DNA of 64,000 nucleotides, from positions 3,224,001 to 3,288,000 of the forward strand of contig CP079859.1 in assembly GCA_019339365.1 (NCBI GenBank). Direction: 5' to 3'. Below the pieces are notes generated by a model. It was not told the origin of the DNA and searched no databases. It saw only the letters and a list, made by a program, of their open reading frames with translations. The position numbers and the translations under genes were made by a program. The first letter of the stretch is position 1, and the number at the start of each line of letters is the position of its first letter. This stretch comes from Vibrio neptunius. Its GTDB lineage: Bacteria > Pseudomonadota > Gammaproteobacteria > Enterobacterales > Vibrionaceae. Of this stretch, positions 9,837-19,905 are shown one piece after another.

Positions 9837-10997
9837 TTACTTACTAATCGTCAGTTTCTTTACATCGCCATTACGAGTCACCGTGATATAACCATCTGGG
9901 ACCACAATTGGCGAGACAGCAAATCCACTGCTATTCACTTGCTGCTGGGCAACAAACTCACCAGTATCTCGATCTAGCCAATGTAAGTAACCTTCGCCAT
10001 CACCGACAACGAGATATCCATCAATCAGTACAGGGGCAGTTAGGAGACGATGTTCAAGCAACTCATTGCTCCAAAGTTCCGTGCCACTGCGTGCATCAAC
10101 AGCAACTAGATAATCTTTGTCTGTCACCATATATAAACGACTACCGTCACTCGCAAGATCTGTGGACGAAGAGTATTTACGCTTCCAGACAGAGTTACCA
10201 GAGCGCAGATCAATAGCGGTTAGCTGACCATTGTAACCCACAATATACAGCGTGCTACCAAGAACAAGTGGAGAAGCATCCACATCAACTAAGCGATCAA
10301 TTTCAGTAGCACCTTGCGGTGTACCGATTGGCTGTTGCCAAATCAACTGGCCACGTTCTGCAATCGCAGCCGCTAAACGACCGCTTGCTGTTCCCCAGAA
10401 CACACCACCAGAAACCGTCACGGGAGCACTGTTACCTCGCAAAGTAAGGCTCGGTACTTCGGTACTAATCGTCCATTTGGTGTCACCTGTTGCCTGATCC
10501 AGAGCAATCAACATACCAGTGGCCGTGTGAACAATGACTAAGTTACTTTCCGTTGCAGGTGACGCTAACACTTCACCATCAACATCAACACGCCAGTTCA
10601 CTTCACCATTTTCTTCGTTCAGCGCAATGACCTGACCATTTTCACTACCAATAAAAATTTGGTTGTAACCCGCCGCAATGCCACCAGATAGTCGAGCTGG
10701 AACATTCTGCTCGAGGTTTTGTTGCCACAAAGTGCTGCCATTTTCAGGATTCAGTGCTTTTACAATACCGTCACGGCTTGCAACAAAGACTTTTTTATAA
10801 GCGTATTCTGGAGACAGTTTAGAGAAATAATTGGCTACACCATCTCCGACACTTACCACCCATTCGCTTTTCGGGGTGAATTCGCTGTTAACCTGTGGCA
10901 CGGGCGCCATCACGATGGTGTCTTCTTCACTGGCACAACCCGCTAACAGGCCCAGTATCGCAGCAGTAGTGAGTGCTTTTTTCAGCATTTTATTCAT
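9837..10997 (-). CDS. bamB: Outer-membrane assembly lipoprotein BamB
   Basis: Periplasmic beta-propeller lipoprotein of the BAM complex, which inserts beta-barrel proteins in the outer membrane. The N-terminus MNKMLKKALTTAAILGLLAGC is a lipoprotein signal with lipobox LAGC; PQQ-like propeller repeats follow, with recurring ALNPENGSTLWQ, ALDQATGDTKW and AVDARSGTELW blades. 386 residues. Start is uncertain: an ATG 12 bases upstream overlaps the yfgM stop codon (TAATG), which would favour translational coupling but lengthens the signal peptide by MVLC; a third ATG lies 9 bases downstream. Confidence 0.93.
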   Translation of the reverse strand: MNKMLKKALTTAAILGLLAGCASEEDTIVMAPVPQVNSEFTPKSEWVVSVGDGVANYFSKLSPEYAYKKVFVASRDGIVKALNPENGSTLWQQNLEQNVPARLSGGIAAGYNQIFIGSENGQVIALNEENGEVNWRVDVDGEVLASPATESNLVIVHTATGMLIALDQATGDTKWTISTEVPSLTLRGNSAPVTVSGGVFWGTASGRLAAAIAERGQLIWQQPIGTPQGATEIDRLVDVDASPLVLGSTLYIVGYNGQLTAIDLRSGNSVWKRKYSSSTDLASDGSRLYMVTDKDYLVAVDARSGTELWSNELLEHRLLTAPVLIDGYLVVGDGEGYLHWLDRDTGEFVAQQQVNSSGFAVSPIVVPDGYITVTRNGDVKKLTISK

Positions 10998-11008
10998 GCA
11001 CAGCACCA

Positions 11009-11623
11009 TTACTTAGCCAGATCATCCAGTTTCATTTGTAACGTTTGGCTGCCATCATCTGCTTGTTGCGCTTCAGTATATGCAGCATAAGCCCCTTCTG
11101 TATCGCCTTTACGCTGAAGAATATCACCTTTAAGCTCAGCTACTCGGCCAACCCAGCCTTCATCAGTGATGGCTAACAAGTCAGAAATCGCCGCATCAAA
11201 TTGACCTTGCTCCGCTTTCAAGCGCGCTAGGCGGAAAGAAATAACTGAAGTTAGAGCTTGATCATCCGTCGCTGTTTTTGCCCACTCTAGTTGTGCAAGT
11301 GCTTCATCTAAGTTCCCCGCTTCAACCTGAACCTTCGCCAATTGTAATGCCGCCAATACCGCATACTGAGTCTCTTTATTAGCATCAATGAAGCTTTGAA
11401 GAGCACCTTCACCCTCAGTACCTTTGGCCGCCAATTCCTGAACCGCTTGGGTGTAACTTTCAGATGCAGCTTCTTGCGCCTTGGTCATCGTATCTTGATA
11501 ATAGCGCCAACCAAATAGACCACCTAAGCCGATAACCGCACCAAAGATCACGGCTTTACCGTTCTCTTTCCACCAATCTTTGATCGCTTCTACTTGTTGT
11601 TCTTCAGTATCGTAGAGTTCCAC
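11009..11623 (-). CDS. yfgM: YfgM, Sec translocon-associated protein
   Basis: 204-residue membrane-anchored protein: a short cytoplasmic N-terminus, one transmembrane helix (about residues 23-42, AVIFGAVIGLGGLFGWRYY) and a periplasmic TPR-type helical domain. In E. coli YfgM binds SecYEG and the chaperone PpiD and helps hand over secreted proteins. It has its usual place between hisS and bamB, with its stop codon overlapping a possible bamB start. Confidence 0.93.
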   Translation of the reverse strand: MELYDTEEQQVEAIKDWWKENGKAVIFGAVIGLGGLFGWRYYQDTMTKAQEAASESYTQAVQELAAKGTEGEGALQSFIDANKETQYAVLAALQLAKVQVEAGNLDEALAQLEWAKTATDDQALTSVISFRLARLKAEQGQFDAAISDLLAITDEGWVGRVAELKGDILQRKGDTEGAYAAYTEAQQADDGSQTLQMKLDDLAK

Positions 11624-11645
11624 TTCCTGTCCTCTTAAATCTAAA

Positions 11646-11669
11646 AAGTGGTGACTATAATCACCACTT
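11646..11669 (-). terminator. Hairpin between hisS and yfgM
   Basis: Perfect 9-bp stem AAGTGGTGA / TCACCACTT with a 6-base loop. On the minus strand it ends in CTTTTTAG, so it can act as a terminator or attenuator inside the operon. Confidence 0.7.
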
Positions 11670-11684
11670 CAAATTTGAATGCGT

Positions 11685-12953
11685 TTAAACCAACTCTGCC
11701 AGCTTAGCTGCGACGTCTGCTTGGCCGTAAGTTTCTTGAGTGCCGCCAATCAGGTCTTTCAGTACCACAGTGTTATCTGCCACTTCGTTCTCACCAAGAA
11801 CCAGTGCCACTGCTGCACCAACCTTGTCAGCACGCTTAAATTGTTTCTTAAAGTTACCACCACCAAAGTGGTTCATAACACGTAATCCAGTGACTTGTTC
11901 ACGTAGTGATTCGGCTAGCTTCATACCCGCGAGCATTGTACCTTCACCTGCCGTTACCACGTAAACATCAACGCTACGACGAACTTCTGTGAGCTCTAAC
12001 GTTTCTAGCATGAGAACCAAACGCTCCAGGCCCATTGCAAAGCCAACTGCAGGTGTTGCTTTACCGCCTAACTGTTCGACTAGACCATCGTAACGACCAC
12101 CACCACATACGGTACCCTGCGCACCCAAGCTTTCTGTAATCCACTCAAATACCGTACGATTGTAGTAATCAAGACCGCGAACCAGACGCTCGTTAACTGT
12201 GTATTCGATACCTGCCGCGTCAAGAAGTTCACAAAGACCTGCAAAATGTTGTTTTGACTCTTCGCCAAGGTAATCAGATAAACGTGGTGCATCACCTAGA
12301 ATCGCTTGTACATCTGGGTTCTTAGTATCCAGTACACGCAGCGGGTTAGTGTGCATACGACGTTTACAATCGTCATCCAGAATATCAATGTGCTGCTCTA
12401 GGAAGGCAATCAGTGCAGTGCGGTAGTTCGCGCGATCTTCTAGTGAACCAATTGAGTTCAGCTCTAGACGAACGTGCTTATCAATACCAAGCTCACGCCA
12501 TAGACGAGCCGTCATCATGATAAGTTCTGCATCAACATCTGGGCCGTCTAGACCAAATACCTCCACACCACATTGGTGGAATTGACGATAGCGGCCTTTC
12601 TGTGGACGCTCGTGACGGAACATTGGACCCATGTACCATAGGCGCTGCTCATCACGATTGATCAGGCTGTTTTCAATACAAGAACGTACACAGCCAGCCG
12701 TGCCTTCTGGGCGAAGGGTTAAGCTGTCGCCGTTACGGTCTTCAAATGTGTACATCTCTTTTTCAACCACGTCGGTCACTTCACCGATAGCGCGACTGAA
12801 TAGATGAGTCATCTCAACGATTGGCATGCGCACTTCGTTGTAACCGTAGGCGCTGATTACGTTCTTCACTGTGTTCTCAAGTTTCTGCCACAGTGGTGAT
12901 TGAGTTGGAAGGCAGTCGTTCATGCCTCGAATTGCTTGGATTTTCTTTGCCAC
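11685..12953 (-). CDS. hisS: Histidyl-tRNA synthetase
   Basis: Class II synthetase charging tRNA-His, cytoplasmic dimer. 422 residues, normal for the family. Motif 2 region [16 protein letters not shown] and [16 protein letters not shown], the histidine-A loop [15 protein letters not shown], and motif 3 GFAMGLERL are all present, followed by the C-terminal anticodon-binding domain (about 330-422). Located between ispG (48-base gap) and yfgM. Confidence 0.98.
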   Translation of the reverse strand: MAKKIQAIRGMNDCLPTQSPLWQKLENTVKNVISAYGYNEVRMPIVEMTHLFSRAIGEVTDVVEKEMYTFEDRNGDSLTLRPEGTAGCVRSCIENSLINRDEQRLWYMGPMFRHERPQKGRYRQFHQCGVEVFGLDGPDVDAELIMMTARLWRELGIDKHVRLELNSIGSLEDRANYRTALIAFLEQHIDILDDDCKRRMHTNPLRVLDTKNPDVQAILGDAPRLSDYLGEESKQHFAGLCELLDAAGIEYTVNERLVRGLDYYNRTVFEWITESLGAQGTVCGGGRYDGLVEQLGGKATPAVGFAMGLERLVLMLETLELTEVRRSVDVYVVTAGEGTMLAGMKLAESLREQVTGLRVMNHFGGGNFKKQFKRADKVGAAVALVLGENEVADNTVVLKDLIGGTQETYGQADVAAKLAELV

Positions 12954-13001
12954 AGTTATCTACCGTAAAAAATAGTTACCGTAATTTGGGTTACGTTGAG
13001 A

Positions 13002-14120
13002 TTAATCTTGTACTTTGACGTCGATGCGGTTTGCTTCGTCTAATGTTGAAGCTTTTGCACGAATTTTAGCTTCTAGCTGGTCAACAAGGTCGTTATTGTC
13101 AAAACGCTCTTTCTGACGTTTACCGTCTTCGTAGAATGCGCTCTTCTTGTTACTTCCCGCCAAGCCTAAATGAGACACTTCTGCTTCACCCGGACCATTG
13201 ACTACACAGCCGATAATGGATACATCCATCGGCGTAATCACATCTTCTAAACGCTGCTCCAGTGCATTCACTGTACCAATCACATCAAATTCTTGGCGCG
13301 AACAGCTTGGGCAAGCAATAAAGTTAATACCGCGAGAGCGAATACGTAGCGATTTTAGAATATCGAAACCGACTTTTATCTCTTCTACTGGGTCCGCCGC
13401 AAGAGAGATACGCAGAGTATCGCCAATCCCTTCTGCCAGCAGCATCCCAAGGCCAACTGAAGATTTCACCGCGCCAGCACGTGCGCCGCCTGCTTCAGTA
13501 ATACCTAAGTGAAGCGGCTGATCGATCTTCTTCGCTAGTAAACGATAGGAATCGACAGCAAGGAAAACATCTGAGGCTTTCACACTGACTTTAAACTGGT
13601 CGAAGTTAAGACGATCAAGAATATCGACATGACGCATCGCAGACTCTACCAACGCCTCTGGAGTTGGTTCGCCGTACTTCATCTGAATGTCTTTTTCTAG
13701 CGAGCCACCATTCACACCGATACGAATCGGAATGTTTTTGTCGCGCGCGCAGTCAACTACTGAGCGGATACGGTCTTCGTTACCGATATTGCCCGGGTTG
13801 ATACGTAAACAGTCTACGCCGTACTCCGCTACTTTTAGCGCGATACGGTAGTCAAAATGAATATCCGCCACGAGTGGGATATTCACTTGCTGTTTAATTT
13901 GCTTGAACGCTTCCGCAGCATCCATCGTTGGCACAGATACGCGAACGATATCAGCACCGACATTTTCCAGTGATTTAATTTGAGCAACAGTCGCTTCAAC
14001 GTCTGTTGTTCTAGTGTTAGTCATCGACTGCACAGCAATCGGTGCACCGTCACCAATAGGTACGTCGCCCACATAGATACGAGTCGATGGGCGACGTTTG
14101 ATAGGAGATTCGTATTGCAT
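13002..14120 (-). CDS. ispG: HMB-PP synthase IspG (GcpE)
   Basis: Iron-sulfur enzyme of the MEP isoprenoid pathway, reducing MEcPP to HMB-PP. 372 residues with a TIM-barrel N-terminal part. The [4Fe-4S] ligands are visible in CPSCSRQEF and in [10 protein letters not shown] near the C-terminus. The start lies 9 bases after the rodZ stop, so the two are translationally close; the upstream sequence shows only a weak ribosome site. Confidence 0.97.
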   Translation of the reverse strand: MQYESPIKRRPSTRIYVGDVPIGDGAPIAVQSMTNTRTTDVEATVAQIKSLENVGADIVRVSVPTMDAAEAFKQIKQQVNIPLVADIHFDYRIALKVAEYGVDCLRINPGNIGNEDRIRSVVDCARDKNIPIRIGVNGGSLEKDIQMKYGEPTPEALVESAMRHVDILDRLNFDQFKVSVKASDVFLAVDSYRLLAKKIDQPLHLGITEAGGARAGAVKSSVGLGMLLAEGIGDTLRISLAADPVEEIKVGFDILKSLRIRSRGINFIACPSCSRQEFDVIGTVNALEQRLEDVITPMDVSIIGCVVNGPGEAEVSHLGLAGSNKKSAFYEDGKRQKERFDNNDLVDQLEAKIRAKASTLDEANRIDVKVQD

Positions 14121-14129
14121 AGTAATTTT

Positions 14130-15146
14130 TTAAGGTAAGTTGAATCTTGCTACTTTGCCTGAAGTATACCCAGAAAGGTCGACAGGTTCACTCGCTAATG
14201 TCATTGAAACGTTTTCAGGAGCACCCAAAATCACTTTATAAGGCCTTTCACCGCTCACTTGTAAATCTTGACCGGCTTTCTTAATACCTGTCGCTAGCGT
14301 TTTACCTGTTGCATCTTTTACCTGAATCCAGCAGTCATCAATGAATGACATTTCAAGCAAATTAGCCACGATGACAGGTGGAGAAGTCTCAACAAGGTTA
14401 TTCTCTTGTTGATTCGGCTCCACAGCGGCAACCGGGTCAGCAGCTTCTCTGCTCACTGTTTCGGCTTTCACTGGCTCATTCACCTGCTGCACTGTTTCAA
14501 TTGACGGTTCAACAACTTCTGAGTCAGGCTCTGACACCCCGACTTGTACTGGAGTTGTTACCTCTTCAAGCGGTTGTTCAACAACTGGCTTTGTCTCTAC
14601 CGAATCATTAATTAGACTTGGCTCAACCGCTGTAAAATCCAACTCACTATTTTCAGCCAGTTCTTGCTCTATCTTCTTTTCTTGTTCAGTCACAGCGGTC
14701 AGTTCAACAACACTGTTCTCTTGATTTTGCCACCACCAAACAGAAGAGATACCTACGATAATGGCAAAAATACCCCATGTGAGGGTCATAATGCGGCTAT
14801 CATGCTTTTCTTTGTTGGTCTTTTGAGAAAAGCTTTGCATCTCATGCTCTTCATACTGTGCCTCACCGCAATCGTCTAGCGCGCATAACACCACAGATTC
14901 TTTGATACCAACAACGCGAGCATAAGAACGCAGATAACCACGAGTGAAGGTCGCCACCTGCTCACTCTCAAACTGATTGGATTCGATGTTTTCGATAATA
15001 GAGCGACGAAGACGTAATCGATCAGCCACTTGCTGCTGTGTAAGCCCAAGCTCTTCTCGTTTTTGTTTTAAAAGCGTACCCGCTTCGATTCTTTCGATAT
15101 TGTTATCTTCTTCAACCGGTGTCTTTGTTTGCTGTTCAGCACTCAT
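14130..15146 (-). CDS. rodZ: Cytoskeletal protein RodZ
   Basis: Bitopic inner-membrane protein that links MreB to the elongation machinery. The start giving MSAEQQTKTPVEED was chosen (338 residues); a longer frame adds an unlikely basic segment. An N-terminal Cro/CI-type helix-turn-helix domain (about residues 24-90, KREELGLTQQQVADRLRLR) contacts MreB. One transmembrane helix follows near residues 120-138 (IMTLTWGIFAIIVGISSVWWW), then a Pro/Glu/Val-rich low-complexity linker and a C-terminal DUF4115-type beta domain. First gene of the run leading to der. Confidence 0.95.
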   Translation of the reverse strand: MSAEQQTKTPVEEDNNIERIEAGTLLKQKREELGLTQQQVADRLRLRRSIIENIESNQFESEQVATFTRGYLRSYARVVGIKESVVLCALDDCGEAQYEEHEMQSFSQKTNKEKHDSRIMTLTWGIFAIIVGISSVWWWQNQENSVVELTAVTEQEKKIEQELAENSELDFTAVEPSLINDSVETKPVVEQPLEEVTTPVQVGVSEPDSEVVEPSIETVQQVNEPVKAETVSREAADPVAAVEPNQQENNLVETSPPVIVANLLEMSFIDDCWIQVKDATGKTLATGIKKAGQDLQVSGERPYKVILGAPENVSMTLASEPVDLSGYTSGKVARFNLP

Positions 15147-15468
15147 TTTTATACTGTCTCTTTTAAAGGGATACCAAACCAATCGCACATTTGTTGTTTT
15201 TCGTTAGTGGTGCTGGTTTTGTTCAGAATCCAAAATCCTTGAGGATGATACCTCACCATATTATGCAAAAGTGCTTCGCTCAAATCTAAGAGGCATTAAC
15301 CCTAAAGCACTAAAGTTTAATTCTAATAGATATCAGAGATGAAACAACATAGAAAAGGCGCATAAATTACAAGCAGCTCAAGGTTTTTCCTGATTTTGAC
15401 ATTATTTAGCAATACCAATTTACAAAAAAGCCAGAGCAGAGCTCTGGCTTTTTTGTCAAAACACTCGA
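15147..15468. other. Intergenic region between rlmN and rodZ
   Basis: About 320 bases. It contains the rlmN terminator at its left end and presumably the rodZ promoter. I found no trace of pilF, which sits between rlmN and rodZ in Pseudomonas aeruginosa. Confidence 0.55.
15424..15454 (-). terminator. Rho-independent terminator after rlmN
   Basis: 14-bp stem AAAAAAGCCAGAGC / GCTCTGGCTTTTTT with a 3-base loop; symmetrical A/T flanks make it bidirectional. Confidence 0.9.
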
Positions 15469-16593
15469 TTAGACTGCTTTAACGTCAATGGTTTCACCTT
15501 TTGCCGCTCGAAGCATTGCAGTCCGTTTAGTACGATCGATAACATCCCCAACCAACTGACCACACGCAGCATCAATATCGTCACCTCGCGTCTTGCGCAC
15601 AGTGACAGTATGGTCGTACTGCATCAACGTTTTCTGGAAACGGTCAATGCGTGAGTTGCTTGGCTTTTTGTAAGGGGACCCTGGGTAAGGGTTAAACGGG
15701 ATCAGGTTGATCTTACATGGTGTATCTTTCATCAGCTCCGCCAATTCACGTGCATGGTCCATATCATCGTTCACATGGTCCAGTAGCACGTATTCCACGG
15801 TCACTTTACCGCGGTTCGCATTGGAAGAAGCAATGTAACGACGTACTGATGCTAAGAAATCTTGAATATCCCAACGGTCGTTGATGGGCATAATTTCACT
15901 ACGCAGCTTATCGTTTGGTGCGTGAAGAGAAATTGCCAGCGCGACATCAATTTGACCTGTCATTTGATCCAGACCCGATACCACACCAGAAGTCGATACT
16001 GTGACACGACGTTTAGATAAACCAAAACCTAAATCGTCCAGCATTAATTCCAATGCAGGGATCAGGTTTTTCATGTTTAGCAGTGGCTCACCCATACCCA
16101 TCATCACAACGTTAGTGATAGGGCGACGGCCAGTCTCTTTTTCCAAACCGATTTCACGTGCTGCACGCCACACCTGACCAATAATCTCAGAGACTTTCAG
16201 GTTACGGTTAAAGCCCTGCTGAGCGGTGGAACAGAACTTACATTCCAATGCACAACCTACCTGAGACGACACACACAAAGTCGCACGATCATCTTCAGGA
16301 ATATAAACCGTTTCTACGTCCTGATCGCCAACCTTCATCGCCCACTTAATTGTGCCGTCTGAAGAGTGTTGAGCTTCCGCCACCACAGGGGCTTTAATCT
16401 CACAGCGATGGATCAGCTTCTCACGCAGCTTCTTGTTAATGTTGGTCATTTTCTCGAAGTCATCGACACCAAAATGGTAGATCCACTTCATCACCTGCTC
16501 GGCACGAAATGCTTTCTCACCAAGCTCTTCAGCAAAAAACTTGCGCATTCCTTGGCGATCAAAGTCGAGTAGATTGATTTTTTCAGTGGTCAT
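15469..16593 (-). CDS. rlmN: Dual-specificity RNA methyltransferase RlmN
   Basis: Radical-SAM enzyme that methylates C2 of adenosine 2503 in 23S rRNA and adenosine 37 in some tRNAs. 374 residues. The cluster motif CALECKFC (CxxxCxxC) is present, as are the SAM-binding [10 protein letters not shown] and, near the C-terminus, the methyl-accepting cysteine in [10 protein letters not shown]. The N-terminal accessory helical domain is intact. Confidence 0.97.
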   Translation of the reverse strand: MTTEKINLLDFDRQGMRKFFAEELGEKAFRAEQVMKWIYHFGVDDFEKMTNINKKLREKLIHRCEIKAPVVAEAQHSSDGTIKWAMKVGDQDVETVYIPEDDRATLCVSSQVGCALECKFCSTAQQGFNRNLKVSEIIGQVWRAAREIGLEKETGRRPITNVVMMGMGEPLLNMKNLIPALELMLDDLGFGLSKRRVTVSTSGVVSGLDQMTGQIDVALAISLHAPNDKLRSEIMPINDRWDIQDFLASVRRYIASSNANRGKVTVEYVLLDHVNDDMDHARELAELMKDTPCKINLIPFNPYPGSPYKKPSNSRIDRFQKTLMQYDHTVTVRKTRGDDIDAACGQLVGDVIDRTKRTAMLRAAKGETIDVKAV

Positions 16594-16730
16594 GTGGCCT
16601 CACGAAACGACGTAACATTAATTAAGGGCGCGAATTGTACAGCCTTTATTCAGCGACAACAAGAGTTCTAACACCCTGTATTTTTTAAGGCATTAATATC
16701 TCAATGATTAAATTTTATACAGAAACAATC

Positions 16731-16751
16731 AACCCGCCAAATCGGCGGGTT
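16731..16751 (-). terminator. Terminator after csdE
   Basis: 8-bp stem AACCCGCC / GGCGGGTT with a 5-base loop just past the csdE stop, followed by a moderately T-rich stretch on the minus strand. Confidence 0.7.
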
Positions 16752-16755
16752 GCGG

Positions 16756-17184
16756 TTAACGGGAGACTTGTTTTATCTGCTCAACAATCGCTTTTAAACC
16801 ATTGCCTCGCGATGGACTGAGATGAGCAATGAGACCCAATTTTTCAAAGTACTCATCAATATTGAATGCCTGAATTTCTGCGCTGGTTTTGCCATCATAA
16901 GCCGCCACAACGAGCGCAATAAGGCCTCGCACAATACGTGCGTCGGAGTCTGCGCAAAAATGCCACACACCATCAAGATTTTCACTCACTAGCCAAACCT
17001 GGCTTTCACAGCCTGAAACCGTGACTTGCTCAGACTTCAGCTCATCGGGCATCATAGGAAGTTTCTTTCCCCACTGAATGACCTGACGATAACGTTCTTC
17101 CCAGCCTTTAAAGCCTTGCATAGTCGTAACGATGTCTTCTGCTTGAATATCAGTGCCAAAAGGTGACTGTGGGAATGAGGGCAT
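16756..17184 (-). CDS. csdE: SufE/CsdE-family sulfur acceptor
   Basis: 142-residue SufE-fold protein that accepts persulfide sulfur from a cysteine desulfurase. The acceptor cysteine is in VSGCESQVWL, as in the family. The start ATG has GGAG eight bases upstream; a TTG start 12 bases earlier would consume that ribosome site. The neighbour upstream is tcdA, as in the E. coli csdA-csdE-tcdA cluster, which supports CsdE rather than SufE. The cognate desulfurase csdA is not in this window. Confidence 0.85.
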   Translation of the reverse strand: MPSFPQSPFGTDIQAEDIVTTMQGFKGWEERYRQVIQWGKKLPMMPDELKSEQVTVSGCESQVWLVSENLDGVWHFCADSDARIVRGLIALVVAAYDGKTSAEIQAFNIDEYFEKLGLIAHLSPSRGNGLKAIVEQIKQVSR

Positions 17185-17201
17185 AATAATCTCCAAACGA
17201 A

Positions 17202-18011
17202 CTATTTACGGTATTTCTGAATCAGCTTCTCGACAATTCGCGAAACTGCCACAAAGCCGAACGTTGCGGTGACAACCGTCGCCGCTCCAAATCCACTGGC
17301 ACAGTCCATACGTTTTGGCCCTTCCGCTGTAGATTTAACACCGCACACACTGCCGTCTGGCTGAGGGTACTTTAGTTGTTCAGTTGAAAATACACACTCA
17401 ATACCAAATTTACGCTGCGGATTCTTGGGGAAATTGTGGTGACGACGCAAAGTATCTTTGATTTTTTTCGCCAATGGGTCTTGAATGGTTTTCGTCAGGT
17501 CCGCAACTTGGATCTGGGTTGGGTCGACTTGCCCACCCGCACCGCCAGTAGTGATCACTTTAATCTTATTGCTACGACAATACGCCAGCAATGAAGCTTT
17601 CGCTTTCACGCTGTCGATCGCATCAAGCACGTAATCAAACTCTTTTGACAGATATTCTTGCTGGTTATCTGGCGTAATAAAGTCATCAATCAGGTTTACT
17701 TTACACTCCGGATTGATAAGCTTGACGCGTTCGGCCATCACTTCAATCTTACTCTGTCCCACCGTACCGCTCATGGCATGGATCTGACGGTTGATGTTGG
17801 TCACACAGACATCATCCATATCAATCAAGGTCAACTCACCGACCCCTGTACGGGCCAATGCTTCAACCGCCCAAGAGCCTACTCCACCAATACCGATCAC
17901 ACAAACGTGCGCGGCACGAAGGATCTCCACTTCGCTATTGCCATAAAGACGACGGGTGCCGCCGAAGCGTTGGTTGTAGTTGTCTGAAGCCGGAGTATCA
18001 AGTTCGCGCAT
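17202..18011 (-). CDS. tcdA: tRNA t6A dehydratase TcdA (CsdL)
   Basis: E1-like enzyme that uses ATP to cyclise t6A37 of tRNA into ct6A. 269 residues from the chosen ATG (MRELDTPASDNYNQRFGG). The nucleotide-binding Rossmann motif GIGGVGSWAVEALAR, the E1 segment NINRQ and DAIDSVKAK are visible. A C-terminal hydrophobic segment fits its known membrane association. A longer upstream frame lacks family similarity and overlaps the mltA terminator. It precedes csdE by 17 bases; CsdA/CsdE and TcdA work together in ct6A formation in E. coli. Confidence 0.93.
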   Translation of the reverse strand: MRELDTPASDNYNQRFGGTRRLYGNSEVEILRAAHVCVIGIGGVGSWAVEALARTGVGELTLIDMDDVCVTNINRQIHAMSGTVGQSKIEVMAERVKLINPECKVNLIDDFITPDNQQEYLSKEFDYVLDAIDSVKAKASLLAYCRSNKIKVITTGGAGGQVDPTQIQVADLTKTIQDPLAKKIKDTLRRHHNFPKNPQRKFGIECVFSTEQLKYPQPDGSVCGVKSTAEGPKRMDCASGFGAATVVTATFGFVAVSRIVEKLIQKYRK

Positions 18012-18046
18012 GGTGCTGTTCTTCCGCCGAGTGATGGTACAAAAAT

Positions 18047-18073
18047 AAAGAGTGCGATTTATACGCACTCTTT
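18047..18073 (-). terminator. Rho-independent terminator after mltA
   Basis: Perfect 10-bp stem AAAGAGTGCG / CGCACTCTTT with a 7-base loop and a T-run on the minus strand, 26 bases after the restored mltA stop. Its position supports the longer, frame-corrected mltA. Confidence 0.88.
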
Positions 18074-18098
18074 ATAAAAAAGTCTAGATGAGAAAAGG

Positions 18099-19201
18099 CT
18101 ATTGTAACTTCTCGGGAGGCAATGCCCAAGGAGCCTGAGTAGATGAGTTTTCCAGCCCCAGCTTCCAGACTCGACCAAAGTGCTTATAGTGCCCCGCCTC
18201 AGTGCCTGCTCTCGGCCCCATACCATGGTATAGATCGAGGTGATTCTGCTTCACCGCCCCCCAGTATCAAGAACAATCAGCAAGCGTAACTGATGCGCAC
18301 CACTCCAACTGCCATCGGCATTGAGCAATGGCACTTCAGCAAGAATAGGCGTTCCCATAGGGAAAATTGAACGGTCACCCGCCACAGATGCCATTGGCAG
18401 TAATGGGATCCCAGCTGTACCTGTTACCGGAGCATCCGCTCTAGGCTCAAAGAACACATACGATGGATTCTGTTCAAGCAACTCACGAACAGTCGCTTCA
18501 TCATTTGCCAACACCCATTCTTTGATGGCTTTCAGCGACATTTTTTCGCGCGGGACTTGGTCTCGTTCAATCAGCACCTTACCAATACTGACGTACGCTT
18601 TGTTGTTTTTCCCACCGTAGGCAAAATACTCCAGCGTGTCGTCATCTTCAAAATGTACAAAACCGCTGCCCTGCACTTCCATCAGAAACGGCTCGATCAT
18701 ATTCGCCGCATAACCTAATTCCAGCTCTTGCCCTTCTAAAGCGCCATCATAAATTTGAGCGCGCGTTGGGCAGTCAGCGTCACAGTCTGGTTTGCCATAG
18801 ACAGGGTATTTGTAGGTTTCATTCGGTTCGTGGCGTAATTCCATCACTGGTGAGAAATACCCAGTGAACAGTACGTTACCTTGCTTATCACCACCACCCA
18901 GCTGGGCAGTTTGAATACCAAAGTCCGCTAGCTGCGCTGGATCACCACTCTGTAACACCCACTCATTAAGTTTTTCATACAAAGGTTGGTATACCCTAGC
19001 CATCGACGGTGAGTTTTCAACGACTTGTTGAGATTGTTTGGTAAATTCAGTGAAATCTCGTGGTTTGTCCGATTCTACAACTGCGGTTTTATTCAGAATC
19101 GAGTTAAATTCACCATCAAGATATTGTTGAGCACGATCGTGCGGTTGTGCACAGCCAAACAAAACACTGGCAGCCACAATTGGAAGATATTTTTTGAACA
19201 C
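18099..19201 (-). pseudogene. mltA: Membrane-bound lytic transglycosylase A, frameshifted
   Basis: Outer-membrane lipoprotein that cleaves peptidoglycan glycan strands. The signal MFKKYLPIVAASVLFGC has a lipobox; the MltA and 3D domains follow. The reading frame stops at 18251 right after LIVLDTGG, the motif holding the catalytic aspartate. Adding one G to the six-G run (minus strand, 18257-18262) continues as AVKQNHLDLYHGMGPRAG and ends at 18099 with a normal length of about 367 residues, including the conserved YxHxGRVW-like end (YKHFGRVWKL). As written the protein lacks the last 50 residues. Either a homopolymer error in the sequence or a real null allele. Confidence 0.88.
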
Positions 19202-19279
19202 AGGTTTATTCCTTACAAGCCTGCTATAAAGGATGACAAACTCAAACGGTTAGCGCAATCAGATAGACGTTAACGAATG

Positions 19280-19666
19280 TTATTTTTTGGACTTTTCTGA
19301 CAATTGATAAATAGGCTGATAATGCGGTTCAGAAATCAATCTCATCTGACTGAAACTCGGATTAAGCATTTGGTAACGACGCTTTTTCTCTCCTACCTGA
19401 AACTCCACATAACTTCCATTAAAGCGGTATCGGGTATTGACCACACCACCATCAATCACGACTCCAGTTTCATTCAGTACAAAGCTATCTGCAGAGTAAG
19501 GTGCGACGCCCTGTTCAATCCATGTTCCATAGACCATAGAATTAGGGTGCTTGATGATTTGATATCGATCGTAAAGCGCTTTGGATGCAAAGATGAAAGC
19601 GATAGACAACACAATAGCAACAGCTAATAATCCACGCTCCAACGATTTTTTCTTTTTCAAATTCAA
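19280..19666 (-). CDS. DUF2850-family membrane-anchored protein
   Basis: 128 residues with a basic N-terminus and one transmembrane helix (about residues 12-30, LLAVAIVLSIAFIFASKAL), then a small extracytoplasmic beta-rich domain with YGTWIEQGVAPYSADSF. I recognise the pattern of DUF2850, found mainly in Vibrionaceae, with no known function. The start is a TTG and therefore uncertain. Divergent from argA and upstream of mltA on the same strand. Confidence 0.65.
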   Translation of the reverse strand: MNLKKKKSLERGLLAVAIVLSIAFIFASKALYDRYQIIKHPNSMVYGTWIEQGVAPYSADSFVLNETGVVIDGGVVNTRYRFNGSYVEFQVGEKKRRYQMLNPSFSQMRLISEPHYQPIYQLSEKSKK

Positions 19667-19905
19667 CGCCCACTATGAACTTCATTTACCATCTAATGAT
19701 AGGTTTAACTATTATGTTAAGTGTTAACCTAATTGCCTAACTTAGCTAGAAATAATAATAAATCTCACCCCACCTATAACACTTGTCAATAGCTCCAGCT
19801 ATTGAGTTAATACGTTTTTTAGCGCCCTATCTCAAAAAGCGCTTGTTAGCATCGGAATAAAATTGCAATATATTCACATATAAATTCACACCTATTGGAT
19901 AAATA

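Noticed and set aside
19863..19890. ArgR (ARG) box upstream of argA
   Set aside because: TTGCAATATATTCA has the right halves but one base too few between them, and the region is simply A/T-rich. Too weak to list.
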